64,000 nt of DNA from JAUSPI01 sp964454305 (GCA_964454305.1 CAYVXX010000002.1:18005-82004), one strand, 5' to 3'. Numbered from the stretch's first letter, positions 49,560 to 59,634 are shown. Numbers and translations: made by a program. Notes: a model not told the origin generated them from the sequence alone.

Positions 49560-52500
49560 TTATTTCACCCCCTTCTTTTCAACACTTACCATGAAGGCCT
49601 TGGACTCCGGTATCATGGTATTAGCATCTCCGATGAATGGCGTAAGCAGATTAGCAGCATCGCCAGAGGTAAAGACCTCAGGTTTCTTATCACCTTTGAC
49701 ATACTTTCTCATGGCGGTCGTTACCCAGCCAAAGTGCCAGGGAATACCGACCTGATGCACAACGTTGCCATTTATTTTAAAGGGTTTGAATCTCTCTGTA
49801 ACAATGGCAACTGCTTCAACCTCGCCTCTTATCGATTTTACAATGGCACGTTCGCCATTCTTGATACCCTTCAGCTTGCCAAGTTCCTTACTCATTTCGA
49901 CAAACATTTCGGGCTGCATTTCTGCAAGCCAGGGACACCATCTCGTCATAACACCGGTCTGCCAGTGCTCACTGACCCTGTAAGTGCTACAGACAAAGGG
50001 GAATCTCGGATCGCAGGTTGCCCTTGCATCCACATTTGTCCCTGTTCCCTCTTTATCCCATCTCTTGATAGTGGGATTATTCATTTGAGGAGACATGAAA
50101 TTCTTCTCAACAGGACACTCTAACGGCTCATAATGTTCCGGAAATGGTCCATCAGCAAGTCCCGGTCCAAAAACACTGCCGACACCATGGGGTTTCATGA
50201 TGAAGGGAGGTCTTCCCGAACCTGGTGCGGGAACACCATCAGGTACATCCCCCTCCCATTTTGTGCCATTCCACTTTATGACAGGGTGCTCTTTATCCCA
50301 GGGGTTTCCCTTCATATCAACTGAAGCGCCATTGTAGATGATCCTGCGATTAACAGGCCAGGTCCAGGACCAATCGGAATAGAGGCCTATGCCGGAAGCA
50401 TCCTTCGGGCCCCTCCTGGCTGCCATATTCCCCTTTTCCGTGTAGGAATTGCAGTACAGCCAGTTTCCGGAAGAGGTCGAGCCGTCATCCTGGAGAAAGG
50501 CGAAACTTGGAACCAGCGTACCTTTCTTATAGAGCGTTCCTTTAATCGTTTTGTCTTCCAAGAAGTAGCCATTGATTTCCTTAGCAACCATATGGGTATC
50601 CACATGCTTAATCTTTCCGTTTGCTCCCTTAGGACCATAATCCCAGGTCATTTTTATGATAGCTTCTTTGAGAGGCCCACCTTCTTTTTCATACAGCTCT
50701 TGGATCTTATAGAAAAGCTCGGTAACAATATCGCTATCCGGCAAGGCAACTCCAGGTGCATTAACCGCTTTGTATCTCCACTGCATCCAGCGGCCGCTGT
50801 TGGTAATACTGCCTTCTTTTTCTATTGGGCCGGCACAGGGGAGCATAAATACTTCTGTCTTTATCTTCTTCGGATCCATACCGGGACCCTTCCAGAAGGA
50901 ACCGGTTTCATTGTCAAAGAGATTGACATTAACCATCCAGTCCACTTTGGTCATGGCCTGTCTTGTCTTGTTAGAACTGGCGCCACTGCAGGCAGGATTC
51001 TGTCCCCATGCGAAGAATCCGGTGAATTCTCCTTTATACATCGCATCAAAAAGACTCAACCAGGAGTAATTTTTACCGTCATCCAGTTTGGGAAGGTACC
51101 AGTACGCCTGTTCCAGGCTGACATCCTTTCCGTAGAATGCCCGCAGCAGACTCGCCGTGTATTTGGGGTAGTTTTTCCACCAGTTCAGGCTATTCGGCTC
51201 TTTTGTTGTAGGCGTATATTTATCATTGTACGCTTTCAATGTAGGAAGAGACGCCTTTGGTGTCTTGAGATACCCGGGGATGATGTGGAAAAGCAAGCAA
51301 TGGTCAGTGGAACCCTGAACATTGGATTCTCCTCTAAGGGCATTGACACCACCGCCGGCAACTCCCATGTTTCCAAGGAGGAGCTGGATCATGGCCATTG
51401 TTCTGATATTCTGGGTTCCCACGGTATGCTGCGTCCATCCCATGGCATACATTATGGTTCCTGCTTTTCCTACCTCGCCTGTTTTGGTATATTCCTTGTA
51501 AACCTCAAGAAGTTTTTCCTGCGGCGTACCGGTGATCTTGGATACAAGATCAGGGTTATATCTTGAATAATGTTTCTTCAAGAGCTGGTACACACAGTTC
51601 GGGTCTTTCAGGCTCTTATCCTTTTTAACGACTCCGTCGGCATCCTTCTGGAATGACCATGTAGACTTATCATACTTGGCATCGGTGAGACCGGAGAAGA
51701 CGCCGTTGTTATCTCCGGGAAGTTTGAATTTCGGATTTACCAGGAAGGAGGCATTCGTGTAATTTACGACATACTCGTTCTGAATTAGATTATTGTCTGT
51801 AAGGTACTTGATCATGCCTCCAAGGAAGGCTATATCCGTGCCGGATCTCAACGGAGCATATATATTAGCCTTGGAGGAAGTCTGAGTAAATCTGGGATCA
51901 ACACTGATCAGCTTGGCACCATTTTCCATAGCCTTGGTAACATACTTGAAGGAAATGGGATGGTTTGAAGCAGCGTTACTCCCCATAATCAAGATACAAT
52001 CACTGTTTCCAATATCGATCCAGTGATTGGTCATCGCACCGCGTCCGAACGACTCTGCCAGAGCCGCAACAGTCGCGCTGTGTCAGATACGGGCCTGGTG
52101 TTCAATATAAGTCAGACCCAACCCCCTTAAGAATTTTTGATAGACGAAACACTCTTCATTGTCCATGGCAGCGCTGCCAACCGAAGCTATTCCGTTTGTT
52201 CGGTTGACCACCTGACCCTTGGCGTTTCTTTCTTCGAAACTCTTATCACGACTCTTCTTTACATTTTTGGCAATTCTGTCGATCGTCCATTTCCAGGATT
52301 TTTCCTCCCACTTATCGGAATAAGGTGCCCGGTAAAGTGGTTTGTCAAGCCGGTTTTTATTAACCGACAGCTGGTAAATAGACCCACCCTTGGTGCACAA
52401 AGAGCCTCGGTTGATGGGATGATCAGGATCACCTTCCGTATTGATGACCTTACCCTTTCGAGTGGCGACAATGATGCCGCATCCGACAGCACAGTAAGGA

Positions 52501-52640
52501 CAAATTGTGGTGGTTTCTTTAGCATACTTGATCTTCAGTGGTTCGGCGTGAGCTAATACCGGCTTCAGACTGATTCCGATACCACTTGCCATAAATACCA
52601 CACCGGAGATCTTCAAGAAACCTCTTCTGGTAACTTTCAT
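49560..52640 (-). CDS. fdhA: Formate dehydrogenase catalytic (alpha) subunit, selenoprotein
   Basis: Oxidises formate to CO2 with a bis-MGD molybdenum or tungsten centre. The frame has one in-frame TGA at 52083-52085, read as selenocysteine (residue 186) in the conserved context HQARI-Sec-HSATVAALAESF, continuing GRGAMTNHWIDIGNSD. The total is 1026 residues. MKVTRRGFLKISGVVFMASG is a twin-arginine signal, so the complex is periplasmic. CPYCAVGCGIIV binds the [4Fe-4S] cluster; GSNAASNHPISFKYV and GWTQHTVGTQNIRTMAMIQL are family motifs. Start ATG 52640 has AAGGAG nine bases upstream. The bases after the TGA can fold into a hairpin (CGACT/AGTCG) as a bacterial SECIS should. Confidence 0.95.
52040..52085 (-). 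promoter_or_regulatory. Selenocysteine codon and SECIS-like hairpin in fdhA
   Basis: On the minus strand TGA at 52085-52083 is followed by CACAGCG, then CGACTGTTGC, a GGCTCT loop and GGCAGAGTCG, giving a stem with some mismatches. The place and size agree with a bacterial SECIS element read by SelB. Only pairing by eye supports it. Confidence 0.65.
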
Positions 52641-52661
52641 AACAATGCACTCCTTTCTCAC

Positions 52662-52843
52662 AGTTTAGTTAGGAAAACACCCTCTTATTTACTCTCCTTT
52701 CCAAACACGGGAGGCACAACTGTTTCCGGTTATACCCACTGTCCGCTCTTCATAGACAGATCCTTTAGAAGACGCGGATCGGAGAAACATAAGCTAGCAA
52801 CTGACGGGTCCGATTAAATATGGCGGACCACTTTCATACTCTC
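52662..52843. other. Leader region between tRNA-Thr and fdhA
   Basis: No gene is seen in about 180 bases. On the minus strand it contains GTGCCTCCCGTG and GGAAAGGAGAG, which could pair, but I recognise no known riboswitch or clear promoter. Confidence 0.35.
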
Positions 52844-52919
<76 letters not shown>

Positions 52920-53050
52920 AAACATAACCTCATTTTTTATCGTTTCACTAAGACTGTTTTGGCTATCATAAAGCCATATCCTTTGTCAAGACATTTGTTA
53001 TTTCAAACATACTCCATATGCTATATATGCAATCTCTCACTCCTTATATC

Positions 53051-53078
53051 TTGACTTTCAAAAAGGGTTTGATATTAT
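53051..53078 (+). promoter_or_regulatory. Likely promoter of the CHASE2 cyclase gene
   Basis: TTGACT (53051-53056), a 16-base spacer, then TATTAT (53073-53078), about 30 bases before the start codon. Confidence 0.65.
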
Positions 53079-53106
53079 TTGTTAAATCCTCGAACAAGGA
53101 GTCCCC

Positions 53107-55248
53107 ATGAACAACCTATTCAAGAGACTGCTGTCAATATCCCCCCTGAAAATAAGCCTTGTTATTGTCTTCATAGCAATCATCTTCTATTTAATGAATG
53201 TTCCTTTCCTTAGATTTATGGAGCTAAAAACCCTGGATCTGAGGACGCTTTCCCGGGGCGAGAGATGTCCAGGAGGAAATATAGTAATCGCGGCCATTGA
53301 TGAGAAGAGTTTAAGTGAACTGGGGCGATGGCCATGGCCGAGAGCAACAATTGCAAAACTCGTTGACACCCTGAAGGAATATGGAGCAAAAACCGTGGGA
53401 ATGGACATCGTCTTTGCCGAACCTGCGGACACCGATCCAATACTCGCTGAATCGATCAAGAATGCGGGCAATGTCACCCTCGGCTACTTTTTCCACACCT
53501 CAGAGAAGGAAATAGCACACCTGAACAAAGAAGACGCCCAAAAATGTGCCAACAATATTGCTTACTCCAAATATCAGATAGTACAGTTCATAGGCAAACC
53601 GGATGAATCCATTCTGCCACAAGCATGTGCGGCTGCAGCAAACGTGGGACCGCTGTCCGATGCGGCAGAAAATAGCGGGTACTTTAATTGTTTTCCCGAC
53701 AGTGACGGAACGATACGGTGGTCCCCTCTCGTTATAAAATTCGGAGGCGACTTTTATCCCCCTCTTTCCATTTCTGTGCTGCTTCAGTACATGGACTGGC
53801 CGATGCTTACCCTGAAGATAGCGGACTTTGGCGTTGAGTTCATACGGATAGGTGATCTTGATATCCCTACTGACGAATCAGGGAGAATGTTGATAAATTA
53901 TCTTGGGCCGGCGAAGACCTTTCCCCATTATTCGATTGCCGACATCATAAGCGGCCGCCTGAAACCGGCACTTTTTAAAGACAAACTCGTTCTGGTGGGG
54001 GCTACAGCTACAGGCATTTACGATATGAGGGTAACTCCCTTCGGTACGACGTATCCGGGAATCGAAATTCACGCCACGGTGATAGACAACATACTCCGTC
54101 AAGCCTTTCTCAAGCGTCCCGGCTGGATCGGGATATTTGACATTACCGCCATTCTTTTTTTCGGCCTCATCCTCGGCATTGGTCTTCCCAAGTTTAGGGG
54201 TGCTTACGGTGTTTTCTTCAGCCTTCTGTTACTTGTAACGTATATCATGATCAACCGGTTCATCTTCTCCCATTACAACATCTGGCTCAATCTCATCTAC
54301 CCCGTCATTACAATACTTACCGTCTACCTCGGCATAACGGTCTACAAGTACATAACCGAAGAGAGGGAGAAGAAAAAGATACGCGGCGCTTTTCAGTATT
54401 ACCTTACCCCTTCAGTCATCAACGAAATTTTGAAAGACCCTTCAAAGCTGAAACTCGGGGGGGAAAAGATGAATCTTACAGTCCTCTTCTCTGATATCCG
54501 GGGTTTTACCTCCGTTTCCGAGAAACTGTCACCGGAGGAACTTGTCCATCTCCTCAATGAATACCTGACCGCCATGACCGGAGTCGTATTCAAATACGAT
54601 GGTCTCCTCGACAAATATATGGGAGATGCCATTATGGCGGTCTTTGGCGCCCCGCTACCCCAGGATGATCACCCGGTCAGCGCCTGCAGGTCCGCCCTTG
54701 GTATGATGGATGAACTGAGGAAACTTCAGAAGAAATGGGCAGATGAAAGCAGACCTGTTCTTGATATCGGAATCGGTATGAACAGCGGTGAAATGGTAGT
54801 AGGCAATATGGGGTCCGACATGAGGTTTGATTATACGGTTATGGGTGATAATGTGAACCTCGGCTCGAGGTTGGAAGGAATCAACAAAGAATACGGTACA
54901 AATATCATTATAAGTGAATACACATACAACGAGGTAAAGGATAAATTTTTGTGCCGGGAACTTGATTTTGTTAGGGTTAAAGGGAAGGAGCTCCCTGTGA
55001 GGATATTTGAGCTTTTAGGGGAAAGGGGAGATGTTGAAAACCGGAAAGAATTTGTTGAACTGTTTGAAGAGGGATTGGTAAAATATAGACAGGGCAAGTG
55101 GGATGAGGCTGTTACTTTTTTCGAGGAGGTGTTGTCTGTCCATCAGGGCGATCCTCCCTCAGAACTGTACATCAGAAGGTGTCGAGAGCTTAAAAAAAAT
55201 CCGCCTGACGGGAAATGGGACGGGGTTTATATCATGACGAAAAAATAA
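53107..55248 (+). CDS. CHASE2-domain adenylate/guanylate cyclase
   Basis: A 713-residue sensor cyclase. A first transmembrane helix (about residues 14-38) precedes a large periplasmic CHASE2 domain (TLDLRTLSRGERCPGGNIVI; GRWPWPRATIAKLVDTLKEY; VGMDIVFAEPADTDP), then three helices (about 345-415) and a class III cyclase domain. The metal-site motifs are LFSDIRGFTSVSEKL and DKYMGDAIMAVFGAPLP, and the transition-state residues lie in YTVMGDNVNLGSRLEG. A short TPR-like tail (GLVKYRQGKWDEAVTFFEEV) ends the protein. AAGGAG precedes the ATG. Expected product is cAMP; the sensed signal is unknown. A repeat copy follows before the racemase gene. Confidence 0.92.
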   Translation: MNNLFKRLLSISPLKISLVIVFIAIIFYLMNVPFLRFMELKTLDLRTLSRGERCPGGNIVIAAIDEKSLSELGRWPWPRATIAKLVDTLKEYGAKTVGMDIVFAEPADTDPILAESIKNAGNVTLGYFFHTSEKEIAHLNKEDAQKCANNIAYSKYQIVQFIGKPDESILPQACAAAANVGPLSDAAENSGYFNCFPDSDGTIRWSPLVIKFGGDFYPPLSISVLLQYMDWPMLTLKIADFGVEFIRIGDLDIPTDESGRMLINYLGPAKTFPHYSIADIISGRLKPALFKDKLVLVGATATGIYDMRVTPFGTTYPGIEIHATVIDNILRQAFLKRPGWIGIFDITAILFFGLILGIGLPKFRGAYGVFFSLLLLVTYIMINRFIFSHYNIWLNLIYPVITILTVYLGITVYKYITEEREKKKIRGAFQYYLTPSVINEILKDPSKLKLGGEKMNLTVLFSDIRGFTSVSEKLSPEELVHLLNEYLTAMTGVVFKYDGLLDKYMGDAIMAVFGAPLPQDDHPVSACRSALGMMDELRKLQKKWADESRPVLDIGIGMNSGEMVVGNMGSDMRFDYTVMGDNVNLGSRLEGINKEYGTNIIISEYTYNEVKDKFLCRELDFVRVKGKELPVRIFELLGERGDVENRKEFVELFEEGLVKYRQGKWDEAVTFFEEVLSVHQGDPPSELYIRRCRELKKNPPDGKWDGVYIMTKK

Positions 55249-55249
55249 A

Positions 55250-55390
55250 GTTTAAAGTGTGGAGTGAACTAAAGTACCTAAAGTTAAAAAATGAGTTTTC
55301 AGCGCGGCCTGTTTCAAATTTGACTGCTCCAAAGGCGTGTAAATTAACTTTAGCTCACTTTAGGCACTTCAAACTTTAGGCATTTTTGGG
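55250..55390. repeat. CTAAAGTG repeat family, full copy before the alanine racemase gene
   Basis: Inverted arms (AGTGAACTAAAGTACCTAAA and TTTAGCTCACTTTAGGCACT) flank a core with TTTCAGCGCGGCCTGTTTC. It is the reverse complement of the copy at 22962-23110, with scattered differences. It begins right after the stop of the cyclase gene and its right end touches the open frame of the racemase. Confidence 0.85.
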
Positions 55391-55427
55391 ATTGCGGCTT
55401 TGCCGCTCTCAGGGGATTATATTCAAA

Positions 55428-57365
55428 ATGTCATTAAGAGATGCTCTAAAATACAGAAGCTGGGTCGAGGTTGACCTCGAAAACTTCAGCCACAACCTGG
55501 ACGAAATCAAGAAGATTGTTGGCCCCGATGTCAAGGTTCTACAGGTAGTCAAGGCAGACGCCTATGGTCACGGAGCAATTGAAATTTCCAATGTTGCTCT
55601 GAAAAACGGTGCCTCCTTTCTCGGAGTTGCCAATGCAGATGAAGGAGTACAACTGCGGGTAAGCGGGATAACCTCACCGATACTGATAATGAGTCCGGCC
55701 ACTGTTTCCGAAATAAATGAGATAATCAAATATAATTTGATCCCATCGATTTCCGACCTCGGTTTTGCCAGGGAGTTACAAAAAAGCTACCGGAAGGCAG
55801 GCGTCAAAGCCCCAATCCACATAGAAGTGGATACAGGAATGGGAAGGGGTGGAACTACTCATCAAGAAGCCTTTAATGTCATTAGAGAAATCCTTGGCTT
55901 TCCCAACATCATATTAGAGGGCATCTTTTCGCACTTCTCATCAAGTGAAGTTGAGGGTGAAGACTATAACCAGATGCAGTGGAAACTGTTCAAGGAACTT
56001 ATCGAAATGCTGGAGGAAAACAATATACATATTCCCCAAAAACATATGTCCAACAGCGGTGGACTCCTCAACTTTCCACAATTCAATCTTGATATGGTAC
56101 GACCCGGTCTTATATCTTATGGTATTTACCCATCCCCGGACACAGAATCAAAAGCAGACCTCGCTTCGGTTATGAGCTTCAAGACAAGTGTGGTTCTTCT
56201 GAAAGATTTTCCCAAGGGTTATAGCATTGGTTATGGGAGAACTTACGTTACGGAAAAACCGACCAGGATAGCAACCATTCCCGTCGGATACGGAGACGGT
56301 TACGGTTGGATACTCTCAAATCAGGGAGAGGCCCTGATACGGGGGATAAGAGTTCCTGTTGTGGGGCGTGTCTCCATGGATATGTGCACCATAGATGTAA
56401 CGGATATCCCGGATTGCCAGGTAGGAGACGAGGTCGTCTTGATGGGAAAACAGGAAAGCGAATACATCTCCGCCAATGAAATTGCCCAAAAAGCAAAGAC
56501 AATAAGTTATGAAATACTATGCGCACTGGGCAAGAGGGCTCCCCGGGTATTTGTACATAAGGGGAAAACCGATACCGTAGAACCACGATTAAGGAGAATA
56601 TACATCCCCGATGAGGAAAAATCCATATCACGGATAGACAGTATAATCCGAAACTGCTTCCAGACAAGAGCACGGGATACGGAATTGGGCAACGCAATCT
56701 ACTATGAGATGTTTGAAACACTCTTCGGAAAAAAAGATCGGCAGCTTGAATTAAGAACCGACTTTAAATACGATATAAACGTCATCGATGACGATCGTAC
56801 AAAAAACTATTTCACCGTAACAACCCATATAGAATATACCAAAACCCTTAGGAATAACACCTTCCTCATCGGGTGTGCTTTAAATAACAAACAACTCTCC
56901 GTCCTTTTCGAGGATGAAAGATGTGAGTACAGATGGCTTCTCAATCCGGGAGAAGGCCTGTTCAGGGAGAGCGACTTCAATGTAAATCGTGTGCGTGTCG
57001 ACAGCGAAGATGTCACAATCATCAGAACAGAAGAAACAGATAGGGGATACGAGGTCTGGTGCGGGGGTAACACGCTGAAAAAGAAATTGAACAAACCGGT
57101 TAAGGTGGAGATTGAAATTATAACCAAGAAGTTTAAAGGCAATAATATTTTCTCTGTCTATCTCGTGTACCCTACAAGAGGGCTTGAAATCTCCTTTAAC
57201 TACGCCGGTGCACAATTGAAGAACGTAAGAGAGGTTAGTTTCTTCGCCGGAAAGCATCCCTATCCGGAGGTGGCTAAAGAGGAGGGAAAATCGACACATT
57301 TGAAGATAAGCGATGATGAATGGATATTCCCGAACAGCGGAGTAACTTTTTTCTGGGATCTATAA
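55428..57365 (+). CDS. alr: Alanine racemase with a long C-terminal domain of unknown function
   Basis: A 645-residue protein; usual alanine racemases have about 370. Residues 1 to about 390 are a complete racemase: YRSWVEVDLENFSHNLDEI, PLP-binding Lys42 in VVKADAYGHGA, HIEVDTGMGRGGT, VRPGLISYGIYP, the catalytic Tyr in SIGYGRTY, IATIPVGYGDGYG and VPVVGRVSMDMCTIDV. It interconverts L- and D-alanine for the ligases encoded next. The last about 255 residues (from about RLRRIYIPDEEKSISRID) are mixed alpha and beta with many beta strands, end with PNSGVTFFWDL, and match no domain I know. The frame extends to TTG 55386, but ATG 55428 begins the family homology. Confidence 0.9.
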   Translation: MSLRDALKYRSWVEVDLENFSHNLDEIKKIVGPDVKVLQVVKADAYGHGAIEISNVALKNGASFLGVANADEGVQLRVSGITSPILIMSPATVSEINEIIKYNLIPSISDLGFARELQKSYRKAGVKAPIHIEVDTGMGRGGTTHQEAFNVIREILGFPNIILEGIFSHFSSSEVEGEDYNQMQWKLFKELIEMLEENNIHIPQKHMSNSGGLLNFPQFNLDMVRPGLISYGIYPSPDTESKADLASVMSFKTSVVLLKDFPKGYSIGYGRTYVTEKPTRIATIPVGYGDGYGWILSNQGEALIRGIRVPVVGRVSMDMCTIDVTDIPDCQVGDEVVLMGKQESEYISANEIAQKAKTISYEILCALGKRAPRVFVHKGKTDTVEPRLRRIYIPDEEKSISRIDSIIRNCFQTRARDTELGNAIYYEMFETLFGKKDRQLELRTDFKYDINVIDDDRTKNYFTVTTHIEYTKTLRNNTFLIGCALNNKQLSVLFEDERCEYRWLLNPGEGLFRESDFNVNRVRVDSEDVTIIRTEETDRGYEVWCGGNTLKKKLNKPVKVEIEIITKKFKGNNIFSVYLVYPTRGLEISFNYAGAQLKNVREVSFFAGKHPYPEVAKEEGKSTHLKISDDEWIFPNSGVTFFWDL

Positions 57366-57437
57366 TACGTTTCAAGGGTAAGACCTAAGGTTTAATTTTT
57401 CAGGGTTTAAGTTAAACTGAAAGAAAGGCTATTATTA

Positions 57438-58499
57438 ATGGGAAAAATAAGAGTCGGTATTATCTTTGGTGGTATGTCCTCGGAGAAAGAGGTCTCCTTA
57501 AATAGCGGCAGGAATGTATACGACAACATTGACAGGGAAAAATATGAGGGAATACCAATATTCATGGATGATACCGCAAGATTATGGATACTCCCCTGGC
57601 AGCTTATCTCTCAAAACACCACCACTGACATCTCGGAACAGCTTGACAGGAAGGCACGAAGGATATCCTATGAGGGACTCAGAGATGAAATCGATTTTGC
57701 TTTCATTTCTCTGCATGGAAAATACGGAGATGACGGGTGTATCCAAGGTCTCCTTGAACTGCTGTCTATCCCCTATACGGGGCCGGGAGTATTAGCATCG
57801 GCTCTCGGAATGGACAAGCATCTACAACAGAAAATCCTCAAGTTTTACGGTATTGGTGTGCCTGAAAGTATGGTAATACAGGAGAAAGAGTGGAAAGAAG
57901 ACAGAGTTAGTGTTGAAAAAAAACTGATAAACAGATTTGGCCTTCCTTTAGTCACAAAACCCACAAGGGAAGGATCGAGTATCGGGGTAACAATAGTAAA
58001 TAGTTCGAGTTCCCTTGAGAGGGGAATCACTGAAGCTCTCAAATGGGATAACGTTGTTCTTGTGGAGGAGTATCTTGATGGTATAGAATTTTCCTGCATC
58101 ATCCTGGAAGAGAATGACACTCCTCTTCCTTTGGCGCTGACAGAGATTTATCCCCAAAGCGAGTTCTACACATACGATGACAAGTACATGCCTGGGAGAT
58201 GCAGAAAGTTCACCCCTCCGAAAAACATTCCAGCCGACGTTGCGGAACAGATCAAAGAGGAAGCCGTACAGGCTTTCAAGGCATTAGGATTCAAGTCCTA
58301 TGGCAGGATTGACGGATTCGTTCTAAAAGACGGTCGGGTGCTTATCACAGACCCGAATTCATCGTCCGGCATGGCACCTTCTTCATTTTTTTTCGAACAG
58401 GCAGTCTGTGCCGGCATGCTCCCCTCCATAATAATATCAAGGCTTATTGAACTTTCTCTCAAAATTCATAGAGAAAAGAAAGGGGCATTGCAGGGATAA
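57438..58499 (+). CDS. D-alanine-D-alanine ligase, first paralogue (Tyr type)
   Basis: ATP-grasp ligase of 353 residues. It shows the N-terminal GIIFGGMSSEKEVSLNSG, LHGKYGDDGCIQGLLELL, IPYTGPGVLASALGMDKH, the serine loop TKPTREGSSIGV (Ser180, Ser181), the omega loop YTYDDKYM with Tyr250 at the place of E. coli DdlB Tyr216, and GRIDGFVLKDGRVLITDPNS. Tyr here is typical of enzymes that make D-Ala-D-Ala. The last metal motif is DPNSSSGM rather than the usual E-x-N-T-x-PGM, a mild deviation. It lies 72 bases after the racemase and 67 before the second ligase. Confidence 0.92.
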   Translation: MGKIRVGIIFGGMSSEKEVSLNSGRNVYDNIDREKYEGIPIFMDDTARLWILPWQLISQNTTTDISEQLDRKARRISYEGLRDEIDFAFISLHGKYGDDGCIQGLLELLSIPYTGPGVLASALGMDKHLQQKILKFYGIGVPESMVIQEKEWKEDRVSVEKKLINRFGLPLVTKPTREGSSIGVTIVNSSSSLERGITEALKWDNVVLVEEYLDGIEFSCIILEENDTPLPLALTEIYPQSEFYTYDDKYMPGRCRKFTPPKNIPADVAEQIKEEAVQAFKALGFKSYGRIDGFVLKDGRVLITDPNSSSGMAPSSFFFEQAVCAGMLPSIIISRLIELSLKIHREKKGALQG

Positions 58500-58566
58500 A
58501 AGTTCATACTTTACAAAACAACCAAATAACATTATAGTCCTGCACAACTAACGCATTGGAAAGAAA

Positions 58567-59634
58567 ATGGACATCAAAGACGCTAATAAATTGAGAGTCG
58601 GAATCATTATGGGGGGAATGTCTTCGGAAAAAGAGGTTTCCCTGGAAAGCGGCAGGAATATTTTCAGCAAAATCAGTCGTGAAAAGTACGCTCCAATCCC
58701 TGTTTTTATGGACAGCCGGGGTGGCTTCTGGGAGATACCCGTTAAGTTGCTGATGCGAAATAGTACCAATGATATTGAAGTAGATCTGGCGGAGGAGGCC
58801 ATCTCTATTCCTTATGAAGAGCTGAAAGAGCGTGTAGACTTCGTATATGTGGGTCTTCATGGGAAATATGGAGAGGACGGATGTTTGCAAGGTCTGCTGG
58901 AACTTTTGAAAATTCCTTACACCGGATGCGGCGTGCTTAGTTCTGCCCTGGGTATAGACAAATATACTTCCAGAAACGTACTCGCAATGAACGGGATAGA
59001 TGTACCGAAAACCGTGCCGGTGACCAGAAGAAGATGGGATAACGAGGACAGAGAGGTGTTTCTTAAAAGAATTGAGGAAGAGATAGGGTTCCCCTGTGTG
59101 GTGAAACCCACGAGGGAAGGGTGCAGCACCTCCGTCAAAAAGGTACTCTCAGCGGAAGGAATCCCTGATGCCCTCGCCTCTGCCTTTGAATGGGACAACA
59201 CTGTGCTGGTTGAAGAATTTATCGACGGAACTGAAGTTACATGCGGGGTTATAGGAAATGATGAGCCTATCCCCCTGATACCTTCAGAAACCGTTCCCAC
59301 GGAAGACATCCTTTCCCTCGAAGATAAATTTCTCTACGGCCAGGGTGAAAACAAGACCCCGGCCAGACTTCCCGAAGAAACATTGAAAGAGATACAGAAG
59401 ATAGCTGTGGACACATATCGCGCCCTCGGGCTGAAGGTATATGCAAGAATAGACATGTTTGTGAGAAAGAATGGAAGAGTGGCGGTCCTCGAGCCGAATA
59501 CGCTCCCGGGGATGACTCCTTCGACTGTACTCTTTCACCAGGCAGCCGCTTCCGGAATAGACCAATCGGGATTCATCGACCGGGTCATTCAATTATCTCT
59601 GGAAGCCCATGCAAATAAGAGAGGACCTTTATAA
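58567..59634 (+). CDS. D-alanine-D-alanine ligase-like, second paralogue (Phe type)
   Basis: ATP-grasp ligase of 355 residues, clearly a paralogue of the preceding gene (shared GGMSSEKEVSL, LHGKYGEDGC, IPYTG, SALGIDK, KPTREG). Two active-site positions differ. The omega loop reads LSLEDKFLYG, with Phe255 where E. coli DdlB has Tyr216; Phe there occurs in the D-Ala-D-lactate-forming ligase of Leuconostoc, and a Tyr216Phe change in DdlB lets it make the depsipeptide. The serine loop reads REGCSTSV, with Cys186 for Ser150. The metal motif EPNTLPGM and RID are intact, so it should be active. It may make D-Ala-D-hydroxy acid or another dipeptide. Confidence 0.9.
   Translation: MDIKDANKLRVGIIMGGMSSEKEVSLESGRNIFSKISREKYAPIPVFMDSRGGFWEIPVKLLMRNSTNDIEVDLAEEAISIPYEELKERVDFVYVGLHGKYGEDGCLQGLLELLKIPYTGCGVLSSALGIDKYTSRNVLAMNGIDVPKTVPVTRRRWDNEDREVFLKRIEEEIGFPCVVKPTREGCSTSVKKVLSAEGIPDALASAFEWDNTVLVEEFIDGTEVTCGVIGNDEPIPLIPSETVPTEDILSLEDKFLYGQGENKTPARLPEETLKEIQKIAVDTYRALGLKVYARIDMFVRKNGRVAVLEPNTLPGMTPSTVLFHQAAASGIDQSGFIDRVIQLSLEAHANKRGPL

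Noticed and set aside
50592..51566. A 324-codon open frame opposite fdhA
   Set aside because: It lies antisense to a well-supported gene, has no family resemblance and no ribosome binding site.
52083..52085. Stop codon splitting formate dehydrogenase into two genes
   Set aside because: The TGA lies at the family's selenocysteine position with intact flanking motifs, so it is read as Sec rather than as a frameshift or pseudogene.
52662..52843. Molybdenum-cofactor riboswitch upstream of fdhA
   Set aside because: Short complementary stretches exist, but I could not match the conserved core of a known Moco motif.
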